Assembly: GCA_012513595.1 (NCBI GenBank)
Contig: JAAZBY010000158.1
Span: forward strand, 1 to 9,487
Direction of reading: 5' to 3'
From: Chloroflexota bacterium
GTDB lineage: Bacteria > Chloroflexota > Anaerolineae > UBA1429
DNA length: 9,487 nt
A program made the translations under genes and the position numbers. Positions 1 to 6,208 of the stretch are shown here, piece by piece. The notes under the pieces are model-generated. The model was not told where the DNA came from. It made no database searches and was given only the letters and a program-made list of their open reading frames with translations. Numbering within the stretch: the stretch's first letter is position 1; each line of letters opens with the position of its first letter.

Positions 1-790
1 CGGTGATGTAGGTGGTGTCGTCGGCGGCGAACCAGGCCACGGCGCGGGCCACTTCGAGCGGCCAGCCGTAGCGCTCCAGGGTGCCGGAGTGGCGCATCAT
101 GGCCTCCTCGACGGGGCGGGAGGCCTTGAACCGCTCGGTGACCGTATCGCCGGGGGCGACGACGTTCACGGCGACGTCGTAGGGGCGCAGCTGCATGGCC
201 AGGCAGCGGGTGTACTCGTGGACGGCGGCCTTGGCGGTGGCATAGATGGCCGACTCGGCGTGGCCGAACAGCGCGGCGATGCTGCCGATGTTGATGATGC
301 GGCCGGCGCGGCGCTCCATCATCTCCGGGGCCACCTCGCGGCAGGCCAGGATGCAGGTGAGCAGGTTGCGGTCCAGCACGGTGCGCAGGTCGTCGAGGGA
401 GATGAACACGGCGTCGTTCTGGGCGGGCTTGCCGGCGTTGGGCGCCGCGGTGCCCCGCGAGCCGATATCTCCGCCGGCGCAGTTGACCAGGATGTCGATG
501 CGGCCCAAGCGGGCGCGCACCTGGTTGGCGACGTCGCGGACGCGCCCCTCATCGGTCAGGTCGCCGCAGACGGCCATGGCCGGGGAGCCGCTCTCCTCGG
601 CGATGGCGCGGGCGGCGGCCTCCAGCGTGGTGCCCTCGCCAAAGGCGCAGGGTGAGCCCGGCGACGAGCCGTGCACCGCCACGCTGGCGCCCAGCGAGGC
701 CAGGTGCGCGGCGATGGCCAGGCCGATGCCGCGCGACGAGCCGGTGATCCAGGCGGTCTTGCCTTCAAGGGTGCGGGGTGCAGACGGCAT
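1..790 (-). CDS. SDR family NAD(P)-dependent oxidoreductase, C-terminus cut by window edge
   Basis: Short-chain dehydrogenase/reductase with a Rossmann fold; expected to reduce or oxidise a carbonyl/alcohol with NAD(P)(H) in the cytoplasm. 263 codons are visible and no stop is reached, so only a short C-terminal tail is missing. Motifs seen: TGSSRGIG at residues 16-23 (glycine-rich dinucleotide loop), GD at 76-77, NCAG at 103-106 (variant of NNAG), Ser170 in INIGS, Tyr183 and Lys187 in YATAK (catalytic tetrad members), and VAPG at 211-214. Two loops are longer than in a minimal SDR: about residues 41-56 after beta-2, and about 108-130 after NCAG. The ATG at 788-790 has a strong ribosome site (AGGAGGA, 794-800). 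It starts 9 bp after the AlkZ-related stop, so it is probably the last or a late gene of the etf operon. The general motif pattern resembles 3-oxoacyl-ACP reductase-like SDRs, but the substrate cannot be read from sequence. Family call is firm. Confidence 0.93.
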   Translation of the reverse strand, partial: MPSAPRTLEGKTAWITGSSRGIGLAIAAHLASLGASVAVHGSSPGSPCAFGEGTTLEAAARAIAEESGSPAMAVCGDLTDEGRVRDVANQVRARLGRIDILVNCAGGDIGSRGTAAPNAGKPAQNDAVFISLDDLRTVLDRNLLTCILACREVAPEMMERRAGRIINIGSIAALFGHAESAIYATAKAAVHEYTRCLAMQLRPYDVAVNVVAPGDTVTERFKASRPVEEAMMRHSGTLERYGWPLEVARAVAWFAADDTTYIT

Positions 791-799
791 CGGTCCTCC

Positions 800-1666
800 T
801 CAGGATGGTGTGGCCAGGGCCAGGCAATCGCCCTTGGCCCCGTCAATACGAACGTCGGCGGCCAAGCGGCCGGCGGCGCGCAAGCGTTCCAGGGTGCGCT
901 GCCACTCCCACCCGTCCCAGCGGAAGAGGCGGCGGGCCACGGCCTCCTCGACGGCCACGACGTTGTGGAGGTAGCGCTCGAGGAGCGTGGCCATGGCCTG
1001 GTCGGTAGAGATGGCGCGGGCCTGCTCGGGCACCTCGGGGAAGCGGCGCACGAACAGGTCGTACACGTAGGCGTACCCCCAGCGGTTGGCGTCGGAGGTA
1101 CCCACCTTGGCGATCTTGAGTTCTTCCTGCAGCTCACCGATGGCCCGGTCAAAGCGGCGCGCGTTGACGCCCCCGCCCGACAGGCCGGCCACCTGGCGCA
1201 GGCGGCTGGTGGAGAGGGCGCCCCCCTCGAGGAGCGCCTCGTAGACGTTCTTGGCCTCAACGCTCAGCCGCCCGTCCTCGTACTGGAGCATATAGTCCTC
1301 TAGGTCGCCATAGTTGGGCGAGAGGGCGTAAAAGGTGGGCAGCAAGTCGAGCGAGACGAGCGTCGGCTTGCTGCGCAGGAGCTTGCCGTAGAGGATCTCC
1401 CCGCGGGCGGGCAGGGTGTCCTTCCAGGCCCAGGTGCGGCCGATGTCGGCGTCGCGATTCGTGGCCGGCAGCGGCCGGCGAGAGCCGACCACGGCGCCCC
1501 ACAGGGTGGGGATCTCCACCGCCTTGTCACCAAAGAGGAAGCAAAAGCCCACCTCGTTGATGAAGGCCAGGGCCTGCTCTTCGGTGTGCGCGCGCAGGGC
1601 GGGCGTGCGATGGTAGCGAACGTCGCGGAGCGCTTCCAGCTCCTCGATGGTGTAGGTGACGGTCAT
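800..1666 (-). CDS. AlkZ-related winged-helix protein (YcaQ/AlkZ superfamily, probably not a glycosylase)
   Basis: 288-aa protein resembling the winged-helix AlkZ/YcaQ superfamily (HTH_42), whose active members are DNA glycosylases that unhook crosslinks or remove bulky alkyl lesions. Resemblance: an N-terminal segment with FLFGDKAVEIPTLWGAVVG (43-61), a WAWKDTLPARG element (79-89), and a probable winged-helix region at about 135-205 (AKNVYEALLEGGALSTSRLRQ in two parts, then NRWGYAYVYDLFVRRFPEV). The active enzymes carry a Q-x-Q or Q-x-D catalytic motif near the N-terminus. I see no such motif in the matching region (about 36-60), so a binding or regulatory role is more likely than base excision. 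The start is ATG 1664-1666 with GAGAGG at 1670-1675, a short 3-nt spacing. An upstream in-frame TTG at 1705 has no better site. It lies 59 bp after etfA and 9 bp before the SDR start; its place in a redox operon is unexplained. Family assignment is from recalled patterns, so moderately sure. Confidence 0.72.
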   Translation of the reverse strand: MTVTYTIEELEALRDVRYHRTPALRAHTEEQALAFINEVGFCFLFGDKAVEIPTLWGAVVGSRRPLPATNRDADIGRTWAWKDTLPARGEILYGKLLRSKPTLVSLDLLPTFYALSPNYGDLEDYMLQYEDGRLSVEAKNVYEALLEGGALSTSRLRQVAGLSGGGVNARRFDRAIGELQEELKIAKVGTSDANRWGYAYVYDLFVRRFPEVPEQARAISTDQAMATLLERYLHNVVAVEEAVARRLFRWDGWEWQRTLERLRAAGRLAADVRIDGAKGDCLALATPS

Positions 1667-1678
1667 AGGCCTCTCAAC

Positions 1679-1694
1679 GCGGCCGCAGGGCCGC
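1679..1694 (-). other. Small perfect hairpin between etfA and the AlkZ-related gene
   Basis: A 6-bp stem (GCGGCC 1679-1684 with GGCCGC 1689-1694) and a 4-nt loop lie in the 59-bp gap after the etfA stop, a few bases upstream of the Shine-Dalgarno of the AlkZ-related gene. The heptamer ctcaacg also occurs twice around it (1673-1679 and 1701-1707). There is no U tract. It could tune processing or readthrough between the two genes, or be chance in GC-rich DNA. Confidence 0.3.
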
Positions 1695-1725
1695 AGTGTC
1701 CTCAACGGGTTGCGCGGACGTCCGG

Positions 1726-2922
1726 CTAGTGGCGGGCCAGGCGGGCGCGCAGTTGTTCGGTCAGGGCCGGCACCACCTGGCGGACGTCCCCGACGATGCC
1801 ATAGTGGGCCAGGCCAAAGATGGGCGCCTCCGGGTCAGTGTTGATGGCCACGATCACCTTGGCGGTGGACATCCCCGCCAGGTGCTGGATGGCGCCCGAG
1901 ATGCCGCAGGCGATGTACAGGTCCGGGCGGACGGTGCGGCCCGTCTGGCCGACCTGGTGCGGATACGGGATCCAGCCCGCGTCGACCGCGGCGCGCGAGG
2001 CGCCCACGGCGCCGCCCAGGAGGTGCGCCAGCTCGCGGAGGGGCGCGAACCCCTCGGCGCCACCGATGCCGGCGCCGCCGGCCACGATGATGGCCGCGTC
2101 AGCCAGGTTCACCTCGCCGGATTCGACGACGAAATCGACCACCTGGGTGACTACGTCGGCCTCGCTTAGCGCCACGGGCACCGGGACGATCTGCCCGCTG
2201 CGGGAGGGGTCGCGCGGGGCGGCCTCAAAGACGCGGTGGCGGACGGTGGCCATCTGGGGGCGGTGGTTGGGCGTCACGATGGTGGCCATGATGTTGCCGC
2301 CGTAGGCCGGGCGGGTCTGCAAGAGCAGGCGCCTCTCGAGGTCGATCTCCAGGCCGGTGCAGTCGGCGGTGAGGCCGGTGTGGAGGGGCGTGGCCACCGA
2401 GCCGGCCAGGTCGCGCCCGCGGGACGAGGCGCCCAGCAGGAATATCTCCGGCCGGTGCTTGCGCACCAGGTCCACCAGGACGCGCGAGTACGGCTCGGTG
2501 CGGTAGGCGGCCAGGGCGGGGTCGTCGGCCAGCAGGACGACGTCGGTGCCCCGGGCGATCGTCTCCCGCGCCACGGCGTCCATCCCGTGCCCCAGCACGC
2601 AGGCCGTGAGGGGTACGCCGAGGGTATCGGCGAGGCGGCGCCCCTGGCCCATCATCTCCCAGGAGATCTCACCGGCCCGGCCGTTGAACTGCTCCACCCA
2701 GACCCACACGCCGCGGAACGAATCCAGGCTCTCGTCGGCGGCGGCCCGAGCGGGGAGGGCCAACGCCTCGACCGGGCACTCGGGGAGGCAGGCTCCGCAG
2801 GCGGTGCAGCGGTCGTCGGCCACGGCCAGGCCATCGACGAGGGAGAGGGCGCCGGCCGGGCAGACGTCGACGCAGGCGCCGCAGCCGATGCAGGTGTCGG
2901 AATCGATGATCAGGAGTGTCAT
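1726..2922 (-). CDS. etfA: Electron transfer flavoprotein alpha subunit with fused N-terminal 2[4Fe-4S] ferredoxin domain
   Basis: 398-aa EtfA, about 70 residues longer than a plain EtfA because of an N-terminal ferredoxin domain. Its two CxxCxxCxxxCP motifs are C11-C14-C17-C21-P and C39-C42-C45-C49-P, predicted to hold two [4Fe-4S] clusters. A linker (about 56-70) leads to the EtfA N-terminal domain (about 71-250). The C-terminal FAD domain carries GASRAAVDAGW (307-317), QVGQTG (323-328), ACGISGAIQH (338-347) and NTDPEAPIF (361-369), all hallmark FAD-contacting segments. It pairs with EtfB to shuttle electrons between dehydrogenases and an acceptor in the cytoplasm. Ferredoxin-fused EtfA is known in anaerobes, for example caffeyl-CoA reductase CarE, where the clusters give a route for low-potential electrons. 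The ATG at 2920-2922 is 4 bp after the etfB stop and has only a weak ribosome site (GGGTGA), so translational coupling is likely. No partner dehydrogenase is visible. Confidence 0.96.
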   Translation of the reverse strand: MTLLIIDSDTCIGCGACVDVCPAGALSLVDGLAVADDRCTACGACLPECPVEALALPARAAADESLDSFRGVWVWVEQFNGRAGEISWEMMGQGRRLADTLGVPLTACVLGHGMDAVARETIARGTDVVLLADDPALAAYRTEPYSRVLVDLVRKHRPEIFLLGASSRGRDLAGSVATPLHTGLTADCTGLEIDLERRLLLQTRPAYGGNIMATIVTPNHRPQMATVRHRVFEAAPRDPSRSGQIVPVPVALSEADVVTQVVDFVVESGEVNLADAAIIVAGGAGIGGAEGFAPLRELAHLLGGAVGASRAAVDAGWIPYPHQVGQTGRTVRPDLYIACGISGAIQHLAGMSTAKVIVAINTDPEAPIFGLAHYGIVGDVRQVVPALTEQLRARLARH

Positions 2923-2926
2923 GGCG

Positions 2927-3730
2927 TCACCCGAGGACCCTTTCGAGGAAGAGGCGATCGCAGAGGGCGGCGGCGGCCGCCTCGGGGCTGTTCCCGTCCA
3001 ACATGACCGCGCGCCCCTGGCGGGCGGGCGGGGTGAAGACCTTGACCACCTGGGTGGGCGAACCGTTCAGCCCCAGGTGCCGCACCTCACAGCCAGGCAG
3101 GTCGGCCGGGGTCCACACGGGGATCTCGGCGCGGCGGGCGGTGCGGATGCCGCGCAGGTTGGGGTAGCGCGGGATGTTGATGTCCTTGAGCACGGTAAGG
3201 AGGGCCGGCAGCGGCGCCTCGACCGTCTCACGCCCCTCCTCGAGGAGGCGCTCGACGCGAATGCTCCGCGCGGCGGGGTCAACCGCGGCGATCTTGGAGA
3301 CATAGGTCAGCTGCGGGAGGCCCAACTGGTTGGCGATGCCGGGGCCCACCTGGCCGGTGTCACCATCGATGGCCTGCTTGCCACACAGGACCAGGTCGAA
3401 CTCGCCCAGGCGGCGGATGGCCTGGGAGAGGGTGTAGGCGGTGGCCCAGGTATCGCCGCCGGCGAACTCACGGGCGGAGAGGAGCACGGCCCGGTCGCAA
3501 CCCATGGCCAGCGCCTCACGGAGCTCCTTTTCGGCGGGGGGCGGCCCCATGGTGAGGACGGTGACGGACCCGCCGTGGGCCTCGCGCAGGCGCAGGGCCT
3601 CCTCAATGGCGTACATGTCGAAGGGGTTGACGATCGACGCGGCCTCGGAGCGGAGGAGGGTGTTGGTGACGGGGTCAAAGCGGACCTGGGTCGTATCGGG
3701 GACCGACTTGATGCAGACGATGATATGCAA
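2927..3730 (-). CDS. etfB: Electron transfer flavoprotein beta subunit (TTG start)
   Basis: 267-aa EtfB, normal length. Signatures: IIVCIKSVPDT (3-13), NPFDMYAIEEALRLRE (35-50), GCDRAVLLS (77-85), GKQAIDGDTGQVGPGIA (117-133), and LKDINIPRYPNLRGI (181-195), the region of the EtfB signature. It forms a heterodimer with the downstream EtfA and binds AMP or a second FAD. At the dinucleotide loop it reads DGDTGQVGP, where mitochondrial-type EtfB has a QTGQ-like sequence. From memory the VGP version fits the anaerobic, NADH-linked (potentially bifurcating) Etfs, but this needs an alignment. The start is TTG (3728-3730): translation from it gives the family's conserved N-terminus with no in-frame ATG nearby, and AGAGGA at 3741-3746 is a good ribosome site. 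First gene of the etf operon, driven by the promoter at 3776-3804. Confidence 0.96.
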   Translation of the reverse strand: MHIIVCIKSVPDTTQVRFDPVTNTLLRSEAASIVNPFDMYAIEEALRLREAHGGSVTVLTMGPPPAEKELREALAMGCDRAVLLSAREFAGGDTWATAYTLSQAIRRLGEFDLVLCGKQAIDGDTGQVGPGIANQLGLPQLTYVSKIAAVDPAARSIRVERLLEEGRETVEAPLPALLTVLKDINIPRYPNLRGIRTARRAEIPVWTPADLPGCEVRHLGLNGSPTQVVKVFTPPARQGRAVMLDGNSPEAAAAALCDRLFLERVLG

Positions 3731-3740
3731 GGGAGGGCAC

Positions 3741-3746
3741 TCCTCT
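3741..3746 (-). promoter_or_regulatory. Shine-Dalgarno fixing the TTG start of etfB
   Basis: AGAGGA on the minus strand, 10 nt before TTG at 3728-3730. It supports the non-ATG start, which is also required to give the conserved IIVCIK N-terminus of EtfB. Confidence 0.7.
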
Positions 3747-3775
3747 CACGGGCGGGCCAGGAGCGGCGCGGGCCA

Positions 3776-3804
3776 AGTATACCATGGCGCGGGAGGCAGG
3801 CCAA
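3776..3804 (-). promoter_or_regulatory. Predicted sigma70-type promoter of the etfBA operon
   Basis: Minus-strand -35 TTGGCC (3799-3804; 4/6 to TTGACA), 17-bp spacer, and -10 TATACT (3776-3781; 5/6 to TATAAT) with an upstream TG extended -10 (TGG-TATACT). Transcription would start near 3769, leaving a leader of about 40 nt before the TTG start. The best promoter-like sequence I found in the window. It sits immediately downstream, in the sense of transcription, of the homopurine tract and the 9-bp repeat array. Confidence 0.6.
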
Positions 3805-3830
3805 GGAAGGAGAGGAGGGGAAGGAGAGGA
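3803..3830. repeat. Homopurine tract with two copies of a 14-bp unit
   Basis: 28 consecutive purines on the plus strand. The 12-mer ggaaggagagga occurs at 3805-3816 and again at 3819-3830, an exact direct repeat at a 14-bp period. It abuts the etf -35 box on one side and runs into the first GGAT of the 9-bp repeat array on the other. Such tracts can bend or form triplex DNA. No function is proven. Confidence 0.7.
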
Positions 3831-3975
3831 TTTGCCGGATTGACAGGATTTACAGGATCTACAGGATTGGGAATGTGGATGCCTAGGCGTGCTGTGAGCA
3901 CGTGTCGGCAGCGCAATCTGCTAATCCTGTCAATCCTGTAAATCCTGTCAGTCTTCTAGTCCTGTAATCCTGTCC
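3828..3975. repeat. 9-bp periodic repeat array in two opposed arms, forming a long inverted repeat
   Basis: Left arm: five GGAT cores at exact 9-bp spacing (starting 3828, 3837, 3846, 3855, 3864); typical unit ACAGGATTT. Right arm: the same unit in reverse complement, with ATCC-type cores whose T falls at 3916, 3925, 3934, 3943, 3952, 3960 and 3968, i.e. 9-bp steps that end with two 8-bp steps; some cores are degenerate. The two arms pair: 3842-3868 matches the reverse complement of 3923-3949 at 25 of 27 positions. The 54-nt centre holds a further perfect hairpin (CGTGCT 3888-3893, AGCACG 3897-3902, 3-nt loop) and the palindrome CCTAGG (3882-3887). The arms are much richer in A/T than anything around them. 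The array lies between the AOR stop and the etf promoter. Possible roles: REP/MITE-like mobile palindrome, insulator or terminator, or protein-binding array. I recall similar ACAGGATTT repeats in many environmental genomes but cannot verify that here. Confidence 0.85.
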
Positions 3976-4014
3976 CGGCCATGCCGAACGTGCGCGCGGC
4001 GTGGGCAGGGGGCG

Positions 4015-4049
4015 GCCCCGCCGCTCGGATCGTGCCCGGGCGGCGGGGC
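4015..4049 (-). terminator. Strong GC hairpin just after the AOR stop, candidate terminator
   Basis: Perfect 10-bp stem: GCCCCGCCGC (4015-4024) with GCGGCGGGGC (4040-4049), 15-nt loop. It begins 12 nt after the AOR stop codon on the transcript. No U tract follows, so intrinsic termination is uncertain; GC hairpins without U tracts can act with Rho or protect 3' ends. Confidence 0.45.
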
Positions 4050-4061
4050 TCGTGCGGAATG

Positions 4062-5963
4062 CTAGCGCTTGGGCAGGTAGGGGATGGCCCAGGCCAGGTC
4101 GAGCTCGTGGAGCTTGGCTTCGCTGGGGATGCCGGTCTCTTCATCCCAGCCCATCATGCCGTAAAAGGTATGCATCGCCTCTTGCAGGAGCTCGGGGTCT
4201 ATGCCGCCCTCGTCGAGGGCTCCGTTCGCCGTGGGGCCGTAGGAACGCGCGGGCAGGCGGTCATCGGCGGCGGTGAACCCCTCACGGGCGTTATAGACCC
4301 GCGCCAGGGTGTAGGCCCGCTCGCCGACCTTCATCAGCTCGTAGGAAGTCACGTCCCAGCCGGTGGCGGCGCGGACGATGGCGACCTTGTCCTCGATCGT
4401 CCAGGGGACAAAGAGGCTCAGCGCCATGCAGTTCATGGCCACCTGGTCCAGGGTGTGGTAGATGGCGGCGCGAACCTTCTCGGGCCCGAGGCTCTCCACC
4501 GGCATCGGCGAGATGACCCCCAGCGAGGTGAGGGTGCCGGCCGGGCGCAGGCCGTTGTCGAGGGCGTTGTTCATGTCCGAATCGTGCAGGGAGTGGCAGT
4601 GGTCGGCCCCGGTCGGTGAGACGGCGTAGCCGATGGCCAGGGCGCGCTTGAAGCGCGGCTCATGCATGGGAAAGTCCTGCCCCTTGACCTCCATGGCAAA
4701 GAAGGGCGCCTCGCCGCCCAGGCGCTCGGCCAGGTGCTTGACGCTGCCCGAGAGGAGCTCGCCGAGGCCGGGGGTGCGATGGGCGATGGCCTCGACGGCG
4801 GCCAGCATCGCCTCGGCGTTGCCGAAGCGCAGGTCGAGCCCGTCGACCTGTGCGCCGGTGAGGAGGCCGCGCTCGTAGCACTCCATGGCAAAGGCGATGT
4901 GCATGCCGGTGGCGATGGTGTCGAGCGAGTAGGCGTTGCACAGCTGGGAGGCGCGGGCCACGGCGACGGCGTCCGCCACGCCGCAGCAGGAGCCGAGGGC
5001 GGCGACCGTCTCGTACTCGGGCCCGCCAAAGGCGGGGTCGACCGGGTGGGGCGATTCGGCCTGGAAGACCTTTTTGCAGCGCACCACGCAGGCCCAGCAG
5101 CCCTCCATCCCCTGGCCATAGACGGGCATGTAGGTCTGTGACGAGAGGGCTACGGCGCCCTCCTCAAAGTCCCCGTCGCGAAAGTTACGCGTGGGCAGGT
5201 TGCCGGTGGTAACCATGTCGGAGAGGTCCCCGCCGGTGCCCCAGTTGTGCAGGCCGGAGGCCTTTTCGCCGGAGGTGACCAGGCGGGCCATCTCACGGGC
5301 CAGGGCGTGGATGCGCTCCGGCTCGGCGGTCTCGAGGCGGCGGGTGCCGCGCACGGCCACGGCCTTGAGGCGCTTGGAGCCCATCACGGCGCCGAGGCCG
5401 GAGCGGCCGGCGGCGTCTTTGAGGCCGTTCATGATGCAGGCGTAGGCGACAAGGTTCTCGCCGCCGGGGCCGATGAGGGTGCACTCGACGTGCCGGTCGC
5501 CGAGTTCGGTGCGGATAGTATCCTCAGTCGCCTGAGTATCCTGGCCCCACAGGTGGGCCGCGTCGCGCAGCTCCGCCTGCCCGTCGTGCACCCACAGGTA
5601 AACCGGCCGGGGCGAGGCGCCCTCGAAGATGATGGCGTCGTACCCGGCCTGTTTGAGCTGGGCCGCCCAGCCGCCGCCCACCTCGGCGGCGCCAAAGGCA
5701 CCCGTCAGCGGCGACTTGGCCCCGATGGCGTTGCGCGAGGCGCCGGAGAGGGCCAGGCCCGTCAACACCCCCGGGGCGAACACGAGCTTGTTGGCGGGGC
5801 CTAACGGATCGGCGCCGACGGGGACCTCCCGCAGCAGCACCTCGGCAATCAGGTTCCAGCCGCCCATGTTGCGCCGGTAGAACGCGTCGGACGGCTCATC
5901 GACGCGGACTGTGCCACTGGTCAGGTCGACGCGCAGGACCTTGCGATGGTAGGAGCAAGCCAT
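4062..5963 (-). CDS. Aldehyde:ferredoxin oxidoreductase (AOR) family tungsten/molybdopterin protein
   Basis: 633 aa, typical AOR length. Such enzymes use a tungsten bis-pterin plus one [4Fe-4S] cluster to oxidise aldehydes to acids, or run in reverse, passing electrons to ferredoxin; cytoplasmic. The N-terminal AOR domain (about 5-210) has VLRVDLTSGTV (9-19), GGWNLIAEVLL (34-44), SRNAIGAKSPLTGAFG (76-91) and GRSGLGAVMGSKRLKA (186-201). The cluster motif is C289-x2-C292-x3-C296 in GCWACVVRC. CNAYSLDTIATG (342-353) matches the first pterin motif, with Ser where Gly is usual. The second motif, usually D-S-L-G-L-C, appears as N511-C-M-A-L-S516, so the fourth cluster Cys looks replaced by Ser unless C512 substitutes. 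The ATG at 5961-5963 has GGGAGGTG at 5968-5975; an open frame running upstream to 6242 is rejected. Monocistronic by layout. The substrate is unknown, and exact subfamily (AOR, GOR-like or another branch) cannot be settled by eye. Confidence 0.93.
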   Translation of the reverse strand: MACSYHRKVLRVDLTSGTVRVDEPSDAFYRRNMGGWNLIAEVLLREVPVGADPLGPANKLVFAPGVLTGLALSGASRNAIGAKSPLTGAFGAAEVGGGWAAQLKQAGYDAIIFEGASPRPVYLWVHDGQAELRDAAHLWGQDTQATEDTIRTELGDRHVECTLIGPGGENLVAYACIMNGLKDAAGRSGLGAVMGSKRLKAVAVRGTRRLETAEPERIHALAREMARLVTSGEKASGLHNWGTGGDLSDMVTTGNLPTRNFRDGDFEEGAVALSSQTYMPVYGQGMEGCWACVVRCKKVFQAESPHPVDPAFGGPEYETVAALGSCCGVADAVAVARASQLCNAYSLDTIATGMHIAFAMECYERGLLTGAQVDGLDLRFGNAEAMLAAVEAIAHRTPGLGELLSGSVKHLAERLGGEAPFFAMEVKGQDFPMHEPRFKRALAIGYAVSPTGADHCHSLHDSDMNNALDNGLRPAGTLTSLGVISPMPVESLGPEKVRAAIYHTLDQVAMNCMALSLFVPWTIEDKVAIVRAATGWDVTSYELMKVGERAYTLARVYNAREGFTAADDRLPARSYGPTANGALDEGGIDPELLQEAMHTFYGMMGWDEETGIPSEAKLHELDLAWAIPYLPKR

Positions 5964-6015
5964 CTCGCACCTCCCGAATGCTTGGGGCGGGTCTGCCCCC
6001 AGGCGTGGTACCGCC

Positions 6016-6045
6016 ATTTTACCAGGAAGCCAGGGCCACACACAA
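6016..6045 (-). promoter_or_regulatory. Predicted promoter of the AOR-family gene
   Basis: Minus-strand -35 TTGTGT (6040-6045), 18-bp spacer, -10 TAAAAT (6016-6021; 5/6). The -10 is one of the few A/T runs in the divergent gap 5964-6208. Expected start near 6009, giving a leader of about 45 nt before the ATG at 5963. Back-to-back with the promoter for the MBL gene; about 75 bp separate the two -35 boxes. Confidence 0.5.
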
Positions 6046-6119
6046 GGGCCAACGGCCCGTCGCGGCAACCGATGGCCGACGGCCGCCCAGAAGAGCCCCG
6101 GGCGCCCGCCGCCGCACCC

Positions 6120-6148
6120 TTGCGGAAAGAACCGCCCACGACTAGAAT
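6120..6148 (+). promoter_or_regulatory. Predicted promoter of the MBL-fold hydrolase gene
   Basis: -35 TTGCGG (6120-6125), 17-bp spacer, -10 TAGAAT (6143-6148; 5/6). Expected start near 6155, leaving a leader of about 54 nt. The -35 is only moderately good. No clear operator repeat was seen between the two divergent promoters. Confidence 0.45.
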
Positions 6149-6208
6149 GAGGTGCGAAAGTGAGGATCTGCCGATCTGGCGACATCGATCGTACCGAGGA
6201 GGGAACCC

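Noticed and set aside
1..790. Frameshift or pseudogene in the SDR gene
   Set aside because: The frame stays open through all SDR motifs in the correct order; only the window edge ends it.
1667..1705. Upstream TTG start (1705) for the AlkZ-related gene
   Set aside because: No ribosome site there and it would run through the small hairpin; the ATG at 1666 has GAGAGG just upstream.
2546..3886. 446-codon plus-strand open frame opposite etfA and etfB
   Set aside because: Antisense shadow in GC-rich DNA: Gly/Ala/Arg-rich, no recognisable domain, while the opposite strand encodes clear EtfA and EtfB.
3828..3975. CRISPR array
   Set aside because: Units are only 9 bp, contiguous, without spacers, and occur in opposed orientations; no cas gene nearby.
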